Shown here: piece after piece, positions 7,129 through 14,536 of the stretch
Numbering within the stretch: position 1 is the stretch's first letter
Layout: each line of letters starts with the position of its first letter
Source: Sphingobium fontiphilum
Lineage (GTDB): Bacteria > Pseudomonadota > Alphaproteobacteria > Sphingomonadales > Sphingomonadaceae
NCBI RefSeq assembly: GCF_014196635.1
Contig: NZ_JACIEB010000002.1
Span: 372,001-436,000, forward strand
Direction of reading: 5' to 3'
Length of the DNA stretch: 64,000 bases
Made by a program: the position numbers and the translations under genes
The notes under the pieces: generated by a model
Database searches by the model: none
Seen by the model: only the letters and a program-made list of their open reading frames with translations
Told to the model about the DNA's origin: nothing

Positions 7129-8786
7129 GCTTTCACGATGGACAGCCGGGCCCGGCCGTCGCCGGTCGGGAATTGGCCATGGTCGAACGGCACCTCGCCC
7201 CATCGCCAGGGCGTCAGCTCGTCATAGGCGGGGTTGGAAAGCGATCCGTGGCGCTTCAGGTTGAACAACCGCTCGCCATCGTTGCGATAGGCCGACAGGC
7301 GCGCATGTTCGCGATAAATGTCGACCGGCCGTTCGAACGTGAAACCATCCCACCACCCCATCGCCCGCGCGACGCGCGTCACCATCCACCAATGCGGGCG
7401 CGCCTGCCCCGTCCAGGGGAAAATCGCCCGATGGCGGCTGACCAGCCGGTCCGCATTGGTGGTCGTGCCGTCCCGCTCGCCCCAGGGAGCCGCGGGCAGC
7501 AGCACATGGGCAAGCGGCGCCGTCGCCGCGCCGCTCCATGCGGTCGACAGCACGACCAGCGGACAGGCGGTCAGCGCCGCGCGCCAGCGTTCGCCCAGCA
7601 CGGGATCGGCCACCGGATCGACCTCCATCAGCCAGATCGCCCTGATCCGGCCCGCCTCCAGCCCCTCCAGCATCCCGGCCATGTCCAGCCCCGGCCCCTG
7701 CGCCATGGTCGGCGATCCCCATAATCGCTGCACGACCGCCGCCGCCTGATCGCCAAAGCGATGATGGGCGGCCAGTTCGCCCGGCAGGCTGCCGACCTCC
7801 GACGCGCCCATGGCGTTGGCCGAACCGGCCAGCAGAAAAGGAGCCGCGCCCGGCTTGCCGATCCGTCCGGTCGCCAGATGCACGTTCAATATGGCCCGCG
7901 TCGCCGCGTCGCCCAGATCGTTCGCGAACAGGGTCAGCGCGCGCGGACTGGCGGCAAAGCCCTCATAATATTGCTTCACCTGCGCGGGCGACAGGTCGCA
8001 GGCGCGCGCCACCGACCAGATGTCGTGCCCGGTGCGGATATGGTCCCAGAAGCCCAGGGGCGCGGCGACATGATTGTCCAGATAGTCGGCATCGACCGCC
8101 CCCGCCTGATCGCAATGGGCGAGCAGGCCGTTCATCAGCATGGCGATGCGGTCCGGCCCGACCGGCAGGTGCGCGCCGCGCTCCGCCTCCGTGCCGGGGG
8201 GCATATGGAGATGCAGCCAGGCCAGCGCCATGCCCCGCTCCTCCCGCGCCGCCATGATCCGCCGGTGCAGCACCGGATAGGCGGCGGGCAGGTCGACCCC
8301 GGCGACGACGATCATGTCGGCCCGGTCGACGTCCTCATAGGTCGCAGGCACGACCATTTCGCCCAGCGCATCGCCATGCGCGCGTGCCGCGACCGCCCAG
8401 CCGCCCGCATCCATGTCGATATTGGCCCCGCCGATATAGCCCTTCATCAGCTTGTTGGCGGCGTAATAATCCTCGGTCAGCAGGCCGTCCGACAGGATGA
8501 AGCCGATGGCGTCGGCGCCATGGCGCGACGCCAGTCCCGACAGGCGGCGGGCGATATGGCCGGCGGCGCGATCCCAGTCGATCACATTGCCGCCCTTCCT
8601 GGGTTCCAGCAAGCGCCCTTCCAGATCCAGCTCGTCGCGAATGCCCGCGCCGCGATGGCACAGCCGGCCCTGATTCGCCGGATGGGTGCGATCGCCTTCG
8701 ATCAGGACATGGCGGTCGCCGTCCCGTATGGCGCGGATGCCGCAGCCGACAGCGCAATGGGGGCAAGTGGTGCGAACCGAATACAT
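7125..8786 (-). CDS. Short, Mo-site-degenerate molybdopterin oxidoreductase (nitrate reductase-like)
   Basis: A 553-residue relative of the assimilatory nitrate reductase catalytic subunit, read from the ATG at 8786. The N-terminal 4Fe-4S ligands are intact: C8, C11, C15 and C43 (CPHCAVGC, GRLC). Family segments are easy to follow: LTEDYYAANKLMKG (103-116), NAMGASEVGSLPGELAAHHRF (324-344), NADRLVSRHRAIFPWTGQAR (444-463) and REHARLSAYRNDGERLFNL (492-510). Three things are missing. W130 stands where the Mo-ligating cysteine is expected (NIDMDAGGWAV). The cofactor-binding DPRRT-type loop is replaced by LHLHMPP. The C-terminal molybdopterin dinucleotide-binding domain (about 130 residues or more) is absent; the protein ends at TGDGRARLSIVKA. 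No frameshift is visible, since the next gene is complete and convergent. It sits divergently beside modABC. I infer a protein that keeps the Fe-S cluster but may not bind Mo. Confidence 0.8.
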   Translation of the reverse strand: MYSVRTTCPHCAVGCGIRAIRDGDRHVLIEGDRTHPANQGRLCHRGAGIRDELDLEGRLLEPRKGGNVIDWDRAAGHIARRLSGLASRHGADAIGFILSDGLLTEDYYAANKLMKGYIGGANIDMDAGGWAVAARAHGDALGEMVVPATYEDVDRADMIVVAGVDLPAAYPVLHRRIMAAREERGMALAWLHLHMPPGTEAERGAHLPVGPDRIAMLMNGLLAHCDQAGAVDADYLDNHVAAPLGFWDHIRTGHDIWSVARACDLSPAQVKQYYEGFAASPRALTLFANDLGDAATRAILNVHLATGRIGKPGAAPFLLAGSANAMGASEVGSLPGELAAHHRFGDQAAAVVQRLWGSPTMAQGPGLDMAGMLEGLEAGRIRAIWLMEVDPVADPVLGERWRAALTACPLVVLSTAWSGAATAPLAHVLLPAAPWGERDGTTTNADRLVSRHRAIFPWTGQARPHWWMVTRVARAMGWWDGFTFERPVDIYREHARLSAYRNDGERLFNLKRHGSLSNPAYDELTPWRWGEVPFDHGQFPTGDGRARLSIVKA

Positions 8787-8920
8787 GCCCGACAGCCACC
8801 CTTTCCCTGATCGCTCCTGCCCGCGAGCCAGCGCAATGAACCAGCAAACGCGGCCTCTATCATGCTCCCGCCGCGCAGGTCGATAGCCAGCGCGGCTGCA
8901 CCGCGTGCCTGTGTCGCGCG

Positions 8921-8951
8921 CTTGTGCCGCCATGCCGCTTTGCGGCACAAG
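8921..8951 (+). promoter_or_regulatory. 10-bp perfect inverted repeat/hairpin over the modA ribosome-binding site
   Basis: CTTGTGCCGC at 8921-8930 and GCGGCACAAG at 8942-8951 are exact inverted copies with an 11-base spacer. The modA ATG follows at 8958. The likely Shine-Dalgarno AAGGA (8949-8953) lies partly inside the right arm. As RNA this is a strong stem that would hide the ribosome-binding site; as DNA it could be a repressor operator shared with the divergent oxidoreductase. It does not match the known ModE operator (TATATA-type arms). Confidence 0.6.
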
Positions 8952-8957
8952 GACGCC

Positions 8958-9719
8958 ATGGTCCGATTCCTTCGCCCGCTCCTCGCCCTGATGCTGTTTT
9001 TCGGCGCCACCGCCCATGCCGCCGACCGGGGGCCTCTGGTGCTGGCCGCAGCGTCCATGCAGGAGGCGCTGAACGCGGCGGCCGATGACTGGGCGGCGCG
9101 CGGCCATCCCCGGCCGCTGCTGTCCTTTGCGGGCTCGTCGGCGCTGGCGCGACAGATATTGGCGGGCTCCCCGGCCGATCTTTTCATTTCCGCCGATCAG
9201 ACATGGATGGACAGCGTCGAAAAGGCGGGCTTCGTGGCGCGCGGCAGCCGCGCGACATGGGCGGGCAACCGACTGGTCCTGATCGCCCCCGCCAAAAGCG
9301 CCGTTCGCCTGGCCATAGCCCCGCGCTTCCCGCTGGCCCGCGCGATTGGCGACGGACGGCTGGCGATGGCCGACCCCGACAGCGTGCCCGCGGGCCGTTA
9401 TGGCAAGGCCGCCCTGGCCCGGCTGGGCGTGTGGGGCGCAGTGGAGCCGCGCGTCGCCCGCGCCGACAATGTCCGCGCCGCCCTTGCCCTGGTCGAAAGC
9501 GGGGCGGCCCCGCTGGGCATCGTCTACGCCACCGATGCGCGCGCCTCGCGGCTCGTGCGTGTCGTCGCCCTTTTCCCTGCCGGCAGCCATCCGCCGATCC
9601 GCTATCCCATCGCCCGGCTGGCGCGCAGCACCCATGGCGATGCCGAGCCGTTTCGCCGGTTCCTGCTCTCCGCACGCGGCCGGGGGATCATCGCCCGCTA
9701 CGGCTTCACCGCGCCTTGA
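8958..9719 (+). CDS. modA: Molybdate ABC transporter periplasmic binding protein
   Basis: A 253-residue ModA. The signal peptide is MVRFLRPLLALMLFFGATAHA. The mature protein begins with the family signature LVLAAASMQEALN and continues LLSFAGSSALARQILAGSPADLFISAD, which forms the anion site (Ser of AAS, Ser of GSS). The later segment SGAAPLGIVYATDA is the second ligand loop. It captures molybdate or tungstate in the periplasm for ModB/ModC. I used the ATG at 8958, since the longer in-frame opening to 8862 lacks a signal at its start and would place the inverted repeat inside the gene. It is the first gene of a tight modABC operon, with modB starting 8 bases after its stop. Confidence 0.93.
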   Translation: MVRFLRPLLALMLFFGATAHAADRGPLVLAAASMQEALNAAADDWAARGHPRPLLSFAGSSALARQILAGSPADLFISADQTWMDSVEKAGFVARGSRATWAGNRLVLIAPAKSAVRLAIAPRFPLARAIGDGRLAMADPDSVPAGRYGKAALARLGVWGAVEPRVARADNVRAALALVESGAAPLGIVYATDARASRLVRVVALFPAGSHPPIRYPIARLARSTHGDAEPFRRFLLSARGRGIIARYGFTAP

Positions 9720-9727
9720 CCCTGCCG

Positions 9728-10423
9728 ATGCTGAGCGCCGACGAATGGAGCGTCATCGGCCTGTCGCTGAAAATCGGCCTGACCGCCGTGGCGGCGATGC
9801 TGCCCATATCGCTGGCGCTGGCCTATATATTGGCGCGCGGCCGCTTTCCGGGGCTACTGCTGCTCGACGCCCTCGTGCATCTGCCGCTGGTCGTGCCCCC
9901 GGTGGTCACCGGCTGGCTGCTGCTGCTGCTGTTCGGGGCCAGCGGGCCCGTTGGTCTGTGGCTGGAAAGCTGGTTCGGGGTCAGCGTGCTGTTCCGCTGG
10001 ACCGGGGCCGCCATCGCCGCCGCCATCATGGCCATGCCGCTGATGGTGCGCGCCATGCGCTTGTCGATCGAATCGGTCGACCGGCGGCTGGAGGACGCGG
10101 CGGCGACGCTGGGTGCAGGGCGCTGGCGGGTGTTCCGCACGATCACCCTGCCCCTGTCGCTGCCCGGCATCGCAGCCGCCATGGTGCTGGGCTTCGCCCG
10201 GTCGATCGGCGAATTCGGGGCCACCATCACTTTCGTATCCAACATTCCCGGCGAAACCCGGACCTTGCCCATAGCGATCTATGGCGCGCTGCAAATGCCG
10301 GGGGCCGAGGCGGAAGTGACGCGGCTGGCCATCATGTCGGTGCTGTTGTCGCTCGGCGCGTTGCTGGCGTCGGAACTGCTGGCGCGCCGCGCCGGCAAGG
10401 GGTGGCGCGGCCATGGGCTTTGA
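9728..10423 (+). CDS. modB: Molybdate ABC transporter permease
   Basis: A 231-residue permease starting MLSADEWSVIGLSLKIGLTA, with about five or six membrane segments. It has the cytoplasmic EAA-type loop that docks to ModC (LEDAAATLGAGRWRVFRTIT, near 122-141), followed by the usual LPLSLPGIAAAMVLGFARSI. Length is standard for ModB. The ATG at 9728 fits the family N-terminus; an upstream TTG at 9716 also lies in frame. It forms the membrane channel for molybdate. It overlaps modC by 11 bases, which makes translational coupling likely. Confidence 0.93.
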   Translation: MLSADEWSVIGLSLKIGLTAVAAMLPISLALAYILARGRFPGLLLLDALVHLPLVVPPVVTGWLLLLLFGASGPVGLWLESWFGVSVLFRWTGAAIAAAIMAMPLMVRAMRLSIESVDRRLEDAAATLGAGRWRVFRTITLPLSLPGIAAAMVLGFARSIGEFGATITFVSNIPGETRTLPIAIYGALQMPGAEAEVTRLAIMSVLLSLGALLASELLARRAGKGWRGHGL

Positions 10424-11030
10424 CATCGATGTGCGCAGACGACTGGGCGACCGCGCCATCGCCCTGCGGCTGACAGGCGGCCCGGGCGTTACGGCGCTGG
10501 TCGGGCCGTCGGGCGTGGGCAAGACCAGCATCCTCAACATGGTCGCCGGGCTGCTGCGGCCGGATGAGGGGCATATCGGCGTCGCGGGGACAACGCTGTT
10601 CGACGCCGCCCGCCGCATTGACCTGCCGCCGTCCCGTCGCCGCGCGGGCTATGTCTTTCAGGACGGGCGTCTCTTCCCTCATCTGCGCGTGCGCGCCAAC
10701 CTGATGTTCGGCGCTGGACGAAACGGCGGCAATATGGATTTTGACCGGATCGTCGCCATGCTGGGCATCGCGCATCTTCTCCACCGCTGGCCAGCCAGCC
10801 TGTCGGGCGGCGAGGCCCAGCGGGTGGCGATCGGCCGTGCGCTGCTGTCGTCCCCGCGCCTGCTGCTGATGGATGAACCGCTATCATCGGTCGACCCGGC
10901 CCGGCGCGAGGAGATATTGACGCTCATCGAGCGAGTGCGCGACGCCAGCCCTCTCCCCATCCTTTATGTGAGCCATGACCGCGCAGAGGTCGACCGGCTG
11001 GCGGACCATGTGGTGGAATTGACCGGCTGA
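10413..11030 (+). CDS. modC: Molybdate ABC transporter ATPase, short form without the Mop/TOBE domain
   Basis: A 205-residue ABC ATPase with Walker A GPSGVGKTS (about residues 31-39), the signature LSGGEAQR (129-136), Walker B LLLMDEP (about 149-155) and the H-loop histidine in YVSHDRAEV. Classical ModC is about 350 residues because a C-terminal molybdate-binding TOBE/Mop domain follows the ATPase. This protein ends right after the ATPase (LADHVVELTG), so molybdate feedback on transport through that domain is not expected. Short ModC proteins are known in several proteobacteria. It energises ModB from the cytoplasm. Operon order is modA-modB-modC, with an 11-base overlap to modB. Confidence 0.9.
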   Translation: MGFDIDVRRRLGDRAIALRLTGGPGVTALVGPSGVGKTSILNMVAGLLRPDEGHIGVAGTTLFDAARRIDLPPSRRRAGYVFQDGRLFPHLRVRANLMFGAGRNGGNMDFDRIVAMLGIAHLLHRWPASLSGGEAQRVAIGRALLSSPRLLLMDEPLSSVDPARREEILTLIERVRDASPLPILYVSHDRAEVDRLADHVVELTG

Positions 11031-11081
11031 CAGCGAAAATCCGTTGGACGGCCAGCGGCTTTTAGGCTTTGTCCCGATGTG

Positions 11082-11975
11082 ATGGATGACACGCCCCTGC
11101 CCCGCGAGGCCGTTCTGGTCGTCAACGCCCGGTCGCGCAGGGGAGAGGCGATGTTCAAGCGCGCGCGCGACGCGCTGGAGGCGGCGGGCGTGCGCCTGAT
11201 CGCCGCGCACGGGCTGCGCGACCCTTCCCATATGGCGCCTACAGTGCGCCGGTCCGTGCAGGCGGGCGCCCCCATGGTGATCGTGGGCGGCGGCGATGGA
11301 TCGCTGTCGGGGACGGTGGACGAACTGGTCGGCAGCGACTGCGTCTTCGCCGTCCTGCCGCTGGGCACCGCCAACAGCTTCGCCCGCACGCTGGGCCTGC
11401 CGCTTGACCTGGAGGCAGCGGTCGCCGCCATCGCCAACGGACGGCGGCGGCGTGTGGACCTGGGCGTCATCAACGGCGATTATTTCGTCAATTCCGCCTC
11501 CATCGGCCTGTCGCCGCTGATCGGCGCGACCGTCCCCCACGGCCTCAAACGCTATCTGGGGCGGCTGGGCTATCTGATCTGGGCGGTCCGTTGCTTCTTC
11601 AACCTGCGCCCCTTCCGCCTCGTCATCGACGACGGCAACGTCGAACACCGGCTTTGGTCAACCGAAGTACGCATCCTGAACGGCCGTTTCCACGGCGGCG
11701 TCGAATTGTCGGAAACAGCCGAAGTGGACAGCGGCCGGATCATGATTCAGGCGGTGACGGGGCGCAGCCTGATGCGGCTCTGCGCCGACTGGTACGCCAA
11801 ATTCTTCAAATTGCGCGACCGCGACGCCCATACGCAGGAATTTGTCGCCTCCGCCTTTCGCATCGACACCCGCCCGCGCCTTCGCATCTCCATCGACGGC
11901 GAAGTGCTGACGCGCACCCCCGCTGATGTGCGGATCGCCGCCGCTGCAATAGAGGTGGCGGTGGCGGCCGATTGA
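11082..11975 (+). CDS. Diacylglycerol/sphingosine kinase family lipid kinase (YegS-like)
   Basis: A 297-residue DAGK-catalytic-domain protein. The start region EAVLVVNARSRRG is the typical opening, and the nucleotide loop GGGDGSLSGTVDEL lies near residues 70-83. PLGTANSFARTLGLPLDLEAA near 107-127 is the PxGTxN(D/S)FA motif, and the C-terminal beta sandwich carries SIDGEVL. Such enzymes phosphorylate diacylglycerol, ceramide or related lipids at the membrane. A YegS-like lipid kinase could suit a sphingolipid-making genus, but the substrate is not determined by the sequence. A GTG three bases upstream is an alternative start. It lies 51 bases after modC and is convergent with the export lipoprotein gene. 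Confidence 0.88.
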   Translation: MDDTPLPREAVLVVNARSRRGEAMFKRARDALEAAGVRLIAAHGLRDPSHMAPTVRRSVQAGAPMVIVGGGDGSLSGTVDELVGSDCVFAVLPLGTANSFARTLGLPLDLEAAVAAIANGRRRRVDLGVINGDYFVNSASIGLSPLIGATVPHGLKRYLGRLGYLIWAVRCFFNLRPFRLVIDDGNVEHRLWSTEVRILNGRFHGGVELSETAEVDSGRIMIQAVTGRSLMRLCADWYAKFFKLRDRDAHTQEFVASAFRIDTRPRLRISIDGEVLTRTPADVRIAAAAIEVAVAAD

Positions 11976-11993
11976 GTCCGCCACCCGGCCGGA

Positions 11994-13205
11994 TCAGTTG
12001 TTCGCCCGGTTGACCCGATCCGCCAGGATCATGCCCTGAAGCACGGGCGAGAACAGCATGTTGATGACCTGCACCACCTGCCGCGTCTTGTTGAATCGCG
12101 CATTGGCGATATAGATCACGTCCTTGTCCCGCATCATGAACCGCTGCGCCAGGAAATAGCTGGACGGCTTGAGCAGGTTGATCCGATAGATGACCGGCCG
12201 TTCGCCATTGGGCGCGGTGGCATCAGGCACGAAGCGGAAAACGAAGACGCCGGTCGGGTCGGCCTCCTGCGAATTGGGTCCGCCCGCGCGCGCGACCGCA
12301 TCGGCCAGCGAGACATTCTCCGTTTCGAACGGCACTTCCGCGACCTTGCCGGCCGCGCCGAACACGGTGAAGGTGCGCTCCATATGCACGATGTCCAGCC
12401 GGTCGCCCGGCAACAATGGCAGGTCCGCGGCCGATCCCGGCGTGATCTGGTTGTAATAGGCTTCGGCGGTCTTGCCGTCGCGGGTGAAGCGCACCACCGC
12501 ATTCTGCCAACTGGCGGGCGATTTCACGCCCCCGGCGCCGGCAATCGCGTCGAGCAGCCGTTCCCGGCCCAGCGAAAGGCGCTGGCGGCCCGGATCGGCG
12601 ACCAGCCCCCCCACCAATATGGTGTTGGTCACATTTTCGCTGATGCTGACCAACGCCTGCGGCGCCTGCGACTTGCCGCGCAAACCGCGAATGACCTGCT
12701 GGCGCACGTCTTCGGTGGTGCGTCCCGCCGCCTTGATCCGGCCGATATAGGGCAGGGTGATGTAGCCCGCATCATCGACCACCACGCCACGCATCGCCTC
12801 CGTCTTGGCGGTCGGATCGAACACGCGCGTGTCGCCCTCCCCGATATTGGCCGATCCGCCGAACAGGGATACGCCGACTTCGAAGATGCTGACCGACAGC
12901 ACATCGCCCGGCCCCAGCAGGTCGACGCGGCCATCGCGCGCCAGCGCCTCCAGCCCGCCGGTCTGCATCAGCGCGGCGCGCTCCGACACGGGCACGGTGT
13001 CGGCGGTGACGTCGACCAGGGTGAATCCCATCTTGGCGACCTGTTCGCGCTCGCTGTTGATCACCTCATTGGCGGTCGGGCCGCTATTGGGCAGGCTGGC
13101 GCAGCCGCCCAACAGGGCGATGCCCGCCATCGCGGTCAGTCCAAGGGCGGGCTTCCGGTTCGAAAAACCCGCGGCAAAGCGCGAAAAGCCAAAGCTAGTC
13201 TTCAT
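11994..13205 (-). CDS. Polysaccharide export outer-membrane lipoprotein (Wza/KpsD type)
   Basis: A 403-residue protein with a lipoprotein signal whose cysteine is residue 35 (GIALLGGCASLPNSG). A poly-export domain follows (RVDLLGPGDVLSVSIFEVG near 93-111; DDAGYITLPYIGRIKAAGRT near 142-161), then two SLBB-type beta-grasp repeats (ILVGGLVADPGRQRLS and FTVFGAAGKVAEVPF). Wza and KpsD relatives form the periplasm-spanning outer-membrane channel for polysaccharide export. The start codon overlaps the stop of the upstream glycosyltransferase by four bases (ATGA), so it is the third gene of a GT-GT-export operon. It may supply the outer-membrane step for the kps genes 8-18 kb to the right. That link is an inference. 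Confidence 0.9.
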   Translation of the reverse strand: MKTSFGFSRFAAGFSNRKPALGLTAMAGIALLGGCASLPNSGPTANEVINSEREQVAKMGFTLVDVTADTVPVSERAALMQTGGLEALARDGRVDLLGPGDVLSVSIFEVGVSLFGGSANIGEGDTRVFDPTAKTEAMRGVVVDDAGYITLPYIGRIKAAGRTTEDVRQQVIRGLRGKSQAPQALVSISENVTNTILVGGLVADPGRQRLSLGRERLLDAIAGAGGVKSPASWQNAVVRFTRDGKTAEAYYNQITPGSAADLPLLPGDRLDIVHMERTFTVFGAAGKVAEVPFETENVSLADAVARAGGPNSQEADPTGVFVFRFVPDATAPNGERPVIYRINLLKPSSYFLAQRFMMRDKDVIYIANARFNKTRQVVQVINMLFSPVLQGMILADRVNRANN

Positions 13206-14536
13206 TTTCTGCCTTTTCCCTCAAGCACATGCCGATAATAGGCGTCGATCCGCTGTTCAAAGCGCGCCGCCGAGAATATGTCGGACCGGCTGCGGCCTAA
13301 TGCACCCAGGCTTTGACGCAAAGCGGAATCTCCATCCATGCGACGGATCGCGGCAGCCATTGCGTCGACATCATAGGGGTCGACCAGCAATGCGCCATCG
13401 CCCGCGACTTCGGGCAGAGAACTGACATTGGTGGTCATCACCGGCCGCCCCAGGGTCATCGCCTCCAGCACCGGCAGGCCAAAGCCTTCATAAAGCGAAG
13501 GGAAAAACACGCCCCGCGCGCCGTGCACCAGCCGCATCAGGGCCGCGCGCGGCAGATAGTCGACCCGGCGGATGCGCGACGCGCCCTTCAGCACCGTCCC
13601 CGCCCCGCCGCGCAGCAGCCGCAGTTCCGCCTCCGCCCGCCAGCCTTCGCGGCCGACGATCACCAGCGGCGTCTCGACCCCCGATTGCAGATAGGCTTCG
13701 ATCAGGCGACCGACATTCTTCTTGGGCTCGATAGCGCCAGCGAACAGGAAATAGCCGTCGCGCTCCAGATCGAAGATCGTGTCCAGCCATTGGGCGAGAT
13801 GCGCCTGATCCTCATCGGGCCGGGCGTCGGCCATGTCCGCCGCTTGATAGAGGTTGACGACCCGGTCCGGCGCCAGCCCGAACATGCGGGTGATATCGGC
13901 CGCCGAAGCCTCGGAAACCGTGCAGACGCCCGCCGCATTCTCGATCTGCCAGCGCAGCACATCGGCGTAATAGCGCTTATCCTCAAGGCTGGCATAGGGC
14001 ATGACCAGCGGCACAATGTCGTGCATCGTATAGATATTGGCCGATCCTTCCAGTTCGACCGGCACCGGATAGGTCCAGTGCATGATCGCGGGCGGATCGG
14101 GGATGCGCAGCCGCAGCGGGCGGCCATAGCGCCGGAAATGCTTGACCGCCGTGTCGAACAGGCCGCTGCGCGTGAACAGCCGGTCGGCGGGCGGCACGGC
14201 ATTGGCGAAATGGCTGGCGTTGACGCGTCCCTCGATCGGCACGGCCAGCGGCCGCCGCACCTTGGGCAACAACATCGCGCGGACCAACCGCCGCTTCATC
14301 GTCATGCGCGGCTTTTCTCCCAGCGCCAACGCATGGCCCAGCGCCGAATAAAATTGCGTCTCGCGCATTTCGGGCGGCGTCGAGGACGGCACGGACACGC
14401 CGTAAATCAGGTCGAGTCCATGGCCCAGACCCCGGATCGCCCGGCACAGCGCCCGGCCATAGCTGGCGACCCCGGTGCCGCCGGGCAGCGCCATATTATA
14501 GCCGTCAACGCCTATTGTCAGTCGGTTCGCCGTCAC
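13202..14536 (-). CDS. Glycosyltransferase family 4 protein
   Basis: A 444-residue GT-B enzyme. The N-terminal domain reads RLTIGVDGYNMALPGGTGVA, with the glycine loop for acceptor binding. The middle carries MHWTYPVPVELEGSANIYTM (about 150-169) and HDIVPLVMPYAS. The donor domain carries GAIEPKKNVGRLIEAY and FFPSLYEGFGLPVLEAM, with the E-x7-E pair. It shares the MHWTYP, IYTxHDxxPL and IEP(K/R)KN blocks with the neighbouring gene at 14533-15765, so the two are paralogues. Its role is sugar transfer in surface polysaccharide assembly at the cytoplasmic side of the inner membrane. It overlaps both neighbours by four bases, a fully coupled three-gene operon. Donor sugar is unknown. Confidence 0.9.
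   Translation of the reverse strand: MTANRLTIGVDGYNMALPGGTGVASYGRALCRAIRGLGHGLDLIYGVSVPSSTPPEMRETQFYSALGHALALGEKPRMTMKRRLVRAMLLPKVRRPLAVPIEGRVNASHFANAVPPADRLFTRSGLFDTAVKHFRRYGRPLRLRIPDPPAIMHWTYPVPVELEGSANIYTMHDIVPLVMPYASLEDKRYYADVLRWQIENAAGVCTVSEASAADITRMFGLAPDRVVNLYQAADMADARPDEDQAHLAQWLDTIFDLERDGYFLFAGAIEPKKNVGRLIEAYLQSGVETPLVIVGREGWRAEAELRLLRGGAGTVLKGASRIRRVDYLPRAALMRLVHGARGVFFPSLYEGFGLPVLEAMTLGRPVMTTNVSSLPEVAGDGALLVDPYDVDAMAAAIRRMDGDSALRQSLGALGRSRSDIFSAARFEQRIDAYYRHVLEGKGRK

Noticed and set aside
7761-8810. A 349-residue open frame on the plus strand
   Set aside because: It is antisense to the oxidoreductase and is compositionally a GC-rich shadow without any recognised motif.
8787-9635. 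Extension of the Mo oxidoreductase gene upstream to 9635 in the same frame
   Set aside because: The extra part has no family match and runs antisense through modA. The 4Fe-4S N-terminus starts at 8786 exactly as in the family.
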